Position numbers and translations under genes: made by a program. Positions 57,810 to 64,000 of a DNA stretch of 64,000 nucleotides are shown here, one piece after another. The notes below the pieces were generated by a model that ran no database searches, had not been told where the DNA came from, and was given only the letters and a program-made list of their open reading frames with translations. Source of the stretch: Brachycybe producta. Lineage: Eukaryota; Arthropoda; Diplopoda; Playtdesmida; Andrognathidae. Within the stretch, counting starts at the first letter, position 1; the number at the start of each line of letters is the position of its first letter. The stretch lies in the NCBI GenBank assembly GCA_036925085.1, contig JAUPFP010000001.1, forward strand, positions 501,001 through 565,000. The letters are read 5' to 3'.

Positions 57810-59630
57810 TATGAATGCATACATGGAAGATATTTAAATAGGGTGCAGTTAACATTCTAGTGTGGAAGTTCTTCTAGTAAATAACATACTGACTAAATCA
57901 TTATTTTGTGATCCATCATCTTTCTTTTCCTATTGTTATACACAATGTTCTTTGCTCAAAGATCATAGAATGTTTGGTAAATCACAAGGGTCAATGGAGG
58001 CAATTGTACACAATTTATGACACAACTGTGACTGATGACATTATTAATACTACCTATATACTATCATAAGAGAATCGTATTATTATCCTAATATACAAAG
58101 GTGTAATATATGTACATAGTAGGCCTAATACATCATGACATTGCAAGAATGTCAGTATTGATGCATACTAGAATGGGACATTTCTGTCAAGTTCTAGCTT
58201 CTAATTCAAAATTCAACTTTAAAATTCTTGAAATGTCGAACTTGTACAATAAGGTAGAATCTAGACATTTGTAACCTATGTTATCAAATTATTAAAATAT
58301 TATTTCAATTAAAAATAATTAGCAACTTCAATAAATATTCATTCTGTGTAAACAAATTACAAATAAATGTATGAATATATTTGAAATAAAAGAAATCAAG
58401 TAATCAATAAAAAAATATCAATATATTTTTGAATTTCAATTTGAAAAATGAGTTCGCAAGCAATCATGAAGGCATGGTGCAGAGGGACATGCAGCATATG
58501 AATCAGCTTGTCAATTTTTATCAATGGTAAACAGTGTTAAGTCCACGTTTATACACATTAGCCACTATTGTGGGGGTTTACCATGTTAAGTCCTATTTCC
58601 TTCAATGAAGAAAAAAAATTTCAAATGACTTTCCATGTAAAAATTTAGTTTTGCTAACTTAACACAGTTTACCTCTGAGGTATTGAATTGTAGTATGTTT
58701 TGATTCAGCTTAATTAATGCATTTGTCAAAAATCATGTGTTTATTAATAATTATAAATAACAACAAAAAATTAATTTACAGCAATTAGACAAATTGCTTA
58801 TGGCTGACATGCTGGATACCACTGCCAATTAGGCGTTTAGCATTGATAAAAAATCTTAATTGTTTCATTAGGTCATTCTAGTATTTAAACAAATTATAAA
58901 CCATGTCAAGAATTAGGCAAAATAATAAAACTTATACATGTTTATAGAAATATTTGCAATATTTTTTTTTCAAGTAGGAAAGAAAAAAAATGGCTGAAAG
59001 ATGAGAAAAAAAAAAGCATTCAGCTACTTAAGTGGCTTTTATCCACGCTTCACATCATCCCTATACACACATTCCATATTATATTGATGTGTGTCTTGCT
59101 TATTCTAGTATTTTATCTATCTCTCTCCACCTCCTCCTCCCATCAACCATTAAATTATATCAAATGCAATGTTGAACCAACTTTATACTAGAATGTGTCA
59201 TTGTCATCATATATACAATTTCACTTTGGAGAAGTCAAAAATTCGTCATATCTTTTTGGTGAAATGTATTTTTAGGACAATTGTTGTCTTTTTTTGGTAG
59301 CTTTTTTATTTAATGATACATTTCGTATAATTAATCATAGGTCTCTTTTTATTCGAGTCTTTGAAAGCATTTCCGATGACTTATTACTTACTAAGGAAGG
59401 AGATGGACCTTAGGGGTGGGGCTAATGTTTATTTTGCAATTACATTTGATTTTGATTTGATTTTAATCAGTGGTCAGTCTCTTTACTGTTAATACTAGAA
59501 TTACTGACAATATTTTCTTTGAATATAACAACCAATTTTTCCATTTTTCTTGATAATTTCCGATTTTTCTGATAACTTTCTTTCTGTAACTTTAGTGTAT
59601 TCAGGATGAATTAAATTTGGTGTTATTCAG
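57810..59630. other. Non-coding AT-rich stretch
   Basis: Many A/T runs. GCATGGTGCAGAGGGACATG near 58470 is a fragment of the second dispersed repeat. A short mixed stretch at 59341-59415, preceded by AG, reads LFLFESLKAFPMTYYLLRKE but lacks a convincing donor. Confidence 0.45.
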
Positions 59631-59637
59631 TGCTACC

Positions 59638-59880
59638 AATTTGAAAGTACGTTAGAAACTAGAATGGTTAGCTGAATCATGTAACAGCATTTTTTTTTCA
59701 TATTAATAATTTTCAAAATAAACTTTTTATAGACAGAAATTACACTACTTAAAGTTGAATCATTTTCAAACTGCCATTTAAAGGTTATCTTTCTAATTTC
59801 TAAAAACACATTCAGATTCTCTTCATTTTGCACCTGAAAGACCTAATAAAAGGCCCCATTTACACTTGAAATCAACCTTA
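59638..59880. mobile_element. Palindromic MITE copy
   Basis: AAAGTACGTTAGAAACTAGA, TTTCAAAATAAACTTTTTAT, then a shortened right arm TTATCTTTCTAATTTCTAAA, TTCATTTTGCACCTGAAAGA and GGCCCCATTTACACTTGAAA. Confidence 0.75.
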
Positions 59881-60096
59881 ACTAAAATTTACATTCACTT
59901 TCTAGTATTTATTATACCAGAAAATTACTGTTGAGTATATTTCCCATTTAATTTTAAATTACTTTCCTTAGTCACATTTAAAATTTGACACTTGGAAGTC
60001 AACACTCCATAGATCCTATAAAAACCACACATTTTTGCCTAAAAATGTTGTAAGTTGCTCAATGATTAGGATGTTTTAATATACATTTCTGTATAG

Positions 60097-60237
60097 GCCG
60101 GATATTGTAATGTGTTCCGCCGAGTTATGAGTCCGAGTTTACTAGAGTCTACTCAAGAAAATCATTCCAAAAAAGTGACTCCCTCTAAAAAGAAATGTTC
60201 TTTGTGCGGCAAACATAAAAACCAAATTCCCCTTTGA
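60097..60237 (+). CDS. Possible terminal exon of an unassigned gene
   Basis: TTTCTGTATAG precedes 141 nt that stay open in one frame and end in TGA: AGYCNVFRRVMSPSLLESTQ, ENHSKKVTPSKK, KCSLCGKHKNQIPL. The composition is clearly less A/T-rich than the flanks. CSLCGKH looks like half of a zinc-binding pair. No family recognised and no upstream exon found on this strand between 44 and 60 kb. A chance frame or pseudoexon is possible. Confidence 0.3.
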   Translation, partial: AGYCNVFRRVMSPSLLESTQENHSKKVTPSKKKCSLCGKHKNQIPL

Positions 60238-60515
60238 AGAAATTCTTCTTCCCACACATTCTACATTACACATTGCATTACATTACTTTTTGTGTGTATT
60301 TTTCTATGTATTTTTCTATGTGTATGCATATGCGTTACTTTCACCCGTTACATTTTTGGCAGATAATAAATCTGAAATTTAGTCAAGAGTTAACTTTTCA
60401 CTATTTTTCAAACCTCTATTTAGAAAGCTTATTAGTTATTTCTTTAAAAGACATTAGCATCTTTTTTATTTTTCAAACTTGTATAGTTTTGCCTATTGCT
60501 GTTGCTGCATATTGC

Positions 60516-60545
60516 CATCATCATCATCATCATCATCATCATCAT
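60516..60545 (+). repeat. (CAT)n microsatellite
   Basis: Ten uninterrupted CAT units. Confidence 0.97.
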
Positions 60546-60599
60546 AATATGATACCATGGTATCAATTATCGGTATTATACCACTAAGTGAGCCGCGCG

Positions 60600-61980
60600 C
60601 ATTAAAAGCAGCCATCTGAAATGTTAATTTCAACCCACTCCTAATGGGGTTTATGCAAGAATGGATATTTTCTTCAATTTCTTAAAGGAGGAGGAGAAAA
60701 TCCCTTTAAAAAGGCATTCCCACTTAGCATGCATGCTAAATGGGCACATTTATGAGGCGCCATTTCAGTCATATCCATTTCAGAAAAAAATTGCATCAAA
60801 TTCTCACTAAGGCAAAAAAAAAAAATGCTTTTTGCAATCAAAGAGACTGGTTAGAGGCTTGATTACAAAATCAAATAATGGCGGAACTTCCCAGAATACA
60901 ATGAGACACAGCCTCCATTTTCTATATTTTAGATATAATGCCATATCAATCTACAGATTGCCTAGACAATCTGCAGATTGACTTATTCTGCAGATTGACA
61001 GTAACATAATTATATAATTAAAATAACATACTACACCCTACTGTATGTGTATGGTGGCGGCCCACTTGTATTTGAGGTAACATTAATTGCAATTTCTAAT
61101 TTGTTAAGAAATAACATTCATTTTTCATTTACAGATGTTTTTTAAGTTTTTTTAAAGTATTTTTCATGTGTTTGTTGTGTGTGCGTACACATGTTTAAAA
61201 ATGTGCAACACATGGAAGTGTGTTTCATATTTAGGGCTCGGATTTGTATGCAATATTCAGCGAATCATTCTCAATCTGTGGCCCAAGAGCCAATTTATGT
61301 AAAGTAATCATTACCATAAAGCAACAGCAATTATGCCTTTTCTAATCAATAAAAGGTTGTTAGAGGCTATAGATGTCAGTTGTCAACTAGAGTTCTAGCC
61401 TCTCTAACCAGGTGTTTTGTATTGAAAAATCATAAATTGATGGTTGATCTTAAATGGGATTTTTACTTTACAATTGGCTCTTGAGCCACACATTGAGAAA
61501 CATTTGGCTTTATATTGCATAAAAATCCGATCCCTATTCATATGTTTAGTTAAAGACAACAAAACAAAGAGGGGAAAAAAGGGGTGAAAATAATAATAAT
61601 AATAATCCATTCCATTTCCTCGCTTCATGAAAAACGTCACTTTTTTCAGGCAGATTTTCAAGCATTTTTTTGGGTTAAATTTTAAAACATCCTGATGCAC
61701 TTTTGCCTTTTTAACATATCAAACAGCCGAAAGAAAAAAGACTTGAGTAGAAATTATTTGAAGCAGAAAAACAAAAACATGGCATAATGTGTTTTTTCAA
61801 AGACTTTTATGAAATATTAGATTTTTCTTCTTCTTCTGTCACACTCTCTGCCTTGTTTGTTTTTTTCCGCCCATTTTCTTCATAAACCCATTCAAAAATA
61901 AGTGTGTCTTATGGGTGCCCTAATGGGTGCACATTTTACTTGGCAGCCATCTTTTTTTTTTCCTACAAATTTATCAACAG
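60600..61980. other. Non-coding stretch
   Basis: GGTTGTTAGAGGCTATAGAT near 61353 and TCTAGCCTCTCTAACCAG near 61393 form a hairpin; the same AGAGGCTAG word occurs at 36115 and 53308. CAATCTACAGATTGCCTAGA and CAATCTGCAGATTGAC near 60948-60990 are small direct and inverted repeats. No gene seen. Confidence 0.45.
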
Positions 61981-61987
61981 CTGATTT

Positions 61988-62245
61988 TTGAACTCTTGAT
62001 TATTCTGTCTTTCAGAAACCAAAATTAAAAAAAAAACTAGAAATTGTTTTAGAAACTAGAATTGTAGCTCCAATCACAACAATTAAAACAAATATCATCT
62101 GTGAAGTAATTTTCAAAACCTGACATAAAAGCTTATTTTAACATCAAATTAGTCTTAAGTGATGAAATTACCCTTCTAGTTACTAAACCAAAAATTCAAG
62201 TTTTTCTTCATTTTGTACCTGGAAGACAGAATAATCAGAGAGTAA
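61988..62245. mobile_element. Palindromic MITE copy
   Basis: GAACTCTTGATTATTCTGTC, AACTAGAAATTGTTTTAGAA, then mirrored AAAGCTTATTTTAACATCAA, TTACCCTTCTAGTTACTAAA and TACCTGGAAGACAGAATAAT. Confidence 0.75.
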
Positions 62246-62574
62246 ACAAATCAGTTGCTCATAAACCATGTATGGTTTATACTAGGTATACCTAGTACAA
62301 CACACAGCTGATAATTTAAATGCATTTAAATAATAAATGTGTTCTACAGAGCCCCGTGAAGGACCAACAAACAACATATCGAATTCAATTTGTTCAGTTA
62401 ATAATCTCAAAATATTGAGTTAATAATTAAATAATAATATAGAAACTATTGATTTAGTATTTCAATTGAAAATATTAATAATTAAAGTCAATTTTTATTT
62501 GTGGTTCATGGTCCTTAACTGGATTCCGTATAATTCACCTAAACACATTTAATTTGAATTCATTTAACTCATGT

Positions 62575-62842
62575 GTGAGTACAAAGTATAAGAGTATTTT
62601 CATGTTTGATATCTTTCAAAATAAACTTTTCACTAAGACGCAAATTAAAATATAATGCCTTCTTCAAACATTTTCAAATTGACGTAAAATGCTTATTTAA
62701 AAAAAATATCAACAAGAAAAATTACCCTTCTAGTTAGTAAACCGCATTCAAGTTTTTCTCTCCATTTCGCAACCTGAAAAGAGTAGAAAATTAATGACAG
62801 TTTGAGAGGCGCCATTTACACCTTTAAAACCACCTTAAATGT
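62575..62842. mobile_element. Palindromic MITE, right terminus preserved
   Basis: TATTTTCATGTTTGATATC, TTTCAAAATAAACTTTTCAC, then the right arm ATTACCCTTCTAGTTAGTAA, TTTGAGAGGCGCCATTTACA and CCTTTAAAACCACCTTAA. The far left arm is missing. Confidence 0.75.
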
Positions 62843-63107
62843 ACTTAAATCTGTCTACTCTTATTATCATGTAATTTATGCATAAAATATGAACATGAAC
62901 ATTCCAGTTTTTTTGTCTGTATTTGAAAAACGTGTTTTCTTTCCTTCCAATTAAGCCCCATATTAATCACTAGTCAGAAGTGTGTAATTTTACACCTTAA
63001 GGTCATTAGAGAGTTGTTGTTTTTTTTTTCTTCTCCTTTTGGTGCCTTAAATTATAGACTAGAATGTGTATACTTTGATGCAATTTAATGTAATTTTGTT
63101 TGATTTT

Positions 63108-63130
63108 TTGTTGTTGTTGTTGTTGTTGTT
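63108..63130 (+). repeat. (TTG)n microsatellite
   Basis: Seven to eight TTG units. Confidence 0.95.
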
Positions 63131-63134
63131 CTAA

Positions 63135-64000
63135 AAGAAAATATTATTTCGAGGTGGAGTTTTTCAATATAAGGTGCTAATAATATCAGCCATTTTGTGG
63201 CCCCTCGATCATCATTATCATCATCATATATATTGTCGATTTTAAAACATTGTTCATCTTGAAAGTATCATAATTATCATTGATACTTTAATGTGGAACC
63301 AATTTAAAGTCAAACTTAAAGAAGTTGGGTGTTGAGGTTAGGGTTTAAGTGTTGAGAACGGTTTCAAAATAGGGATAATCTGGTCAGCAAATTATTCGGC
63401 CATCACCTTCTTTTTTTGGATTTTCACCTGTAAGCGTTAAAATACCAAATAGACAGAAGGAGAGAGAGAAAGAGAGAGAAAATACCGTGACTACCTGTTG
63501 CAATTTTTAAAATTTGCAACAAGAAAAAAAAATGTTAGGGGAAGTTGAAAATATAATTGACAGGTCGTGATCATTATATACCTGAAATTTAACACACAAA
63601 ACAGAGAAAATGACTGTTTATTACATGATTTATAGCCATTCCTTCATACACAAATATTTATTATAATTTATAAATATACATTTGTCACCTTTGATTTTAT
63701 TTATTTCTATTTTGTGAAAGTGGTTAGCATACATTTTTCAACAATATTCGAAACAATAATCAAAAGGTTTTGCCACTCACATTTTACAAATTTCAGTTTT
63801 TCTTCTGATGATCTTTGAATATATAGTTAATATTTTCATAATCAATTTTTAATTGATTAATTATGCATTGAAATAATGCTGACATGAATGCAGCAAAACA
63901 CAGAAATATGCAAATAAGAGGTTTGCAACAAATATGTACTAAAAATGCACCACAAATACAATACCTTATTCAGATGAAAATGCTTAAAAATAACTAAAAG
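63135..64000. other. Non-coding stretch to the right edge
   Basis: A/T-rich with a short GAGAGAGAAAGAGAGAG run near 63461. No gene seen. Confidence 0.5.

Noticed and set aside
59341-59415. Exon-like segment LFLFESLKAFPMTYYLLRKE
   Set aside because: Acceptor is fair but the only donor (GTGGGG) is poor, and joining it to the 60097 segment creates an immediate stop.

Overview
The window looks like nuclear DNA from an invertebrate animal. It is very AT-rich, its genes are split by short GT-AG introns, and dispersed repeats are abundant. Animal-specific genes are present: a PTF1A-type bHLH factor, a MEGF10/Draper-type receptor, and EJC- and ribosome-biogenesis genes. The species cannot be named from sequence. 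A glycine/tyrosine-rich secreted protein and an RTE-type LINE would suit a marine spiralian, but that is only an impression.

Layout. 1-3047 (-): an RTE-clade LINE cut by the left edge, with 5' leader and a fully open endonuclease-reverse transcriptase frame. 4.2-5.6 kb and 6.5-7.3 kb (+): two small two-exon genes, each with a tiny first exon and a signal peptide split by the intron. 8.1-9.0 and 11.0-11.9 kb (-), and 21.9-22.9 kb (+): three single-exon 11-beta-hydroxysteroid-dehydrogenase-like SDR paralogues. 12.8-15.4 kb (-): complete eight-exon RPF1 (BRIX domain). 16.9-19.9 kb (-): a complete two-exon nicotianamine synthase, the most unexpected gene here, whose intron carries a palindromic transposon and a tandem array. 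24.4-29.0 kb (-): 21 exons of a MEGF10/11/PEAR1/Draper-like receptor with EMI, 16 EGF-like repeats, TM helix and phosphotyrosine-motif tail; the signal-peptide exon was not found. 29-40 kb: gene-poor, AT-rich, repeats. 40.3-43.8 kb (+): a four-exon PTF1A/Fer1 homologue with a possible in-frame 36-nt microexon at the basic-helix 1 junction. 47.8-48.1 kb (-): an unassigned terminal exon. 51.3-53.7 kb (-): a PYM homologue whose middle is a ~16-unit charged repeat and whose conserved C-terminus lies downstream only as a frame-broken relic. 53.7-64 kb: gene-poor, with one possible terminal exon at 60.1 kb.

Scattered through the window are about 20 copies of one palindromic MITE with TTAA-ended termini, several other inverted-repeat elements, two ~185-190 bp tandem arrays, and microsatellites.

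The genes do not form one pathway. The main candidates for something undescribed are the animal nicotianamine synthase, the repeat-expanded PYM gene, the PTF1A microexon, and the two small secreted proteins. Exon structures were built by hand from splice signals, reading phase and remembered family sequences; for every multi-exon gene the exon lengths close in frame.
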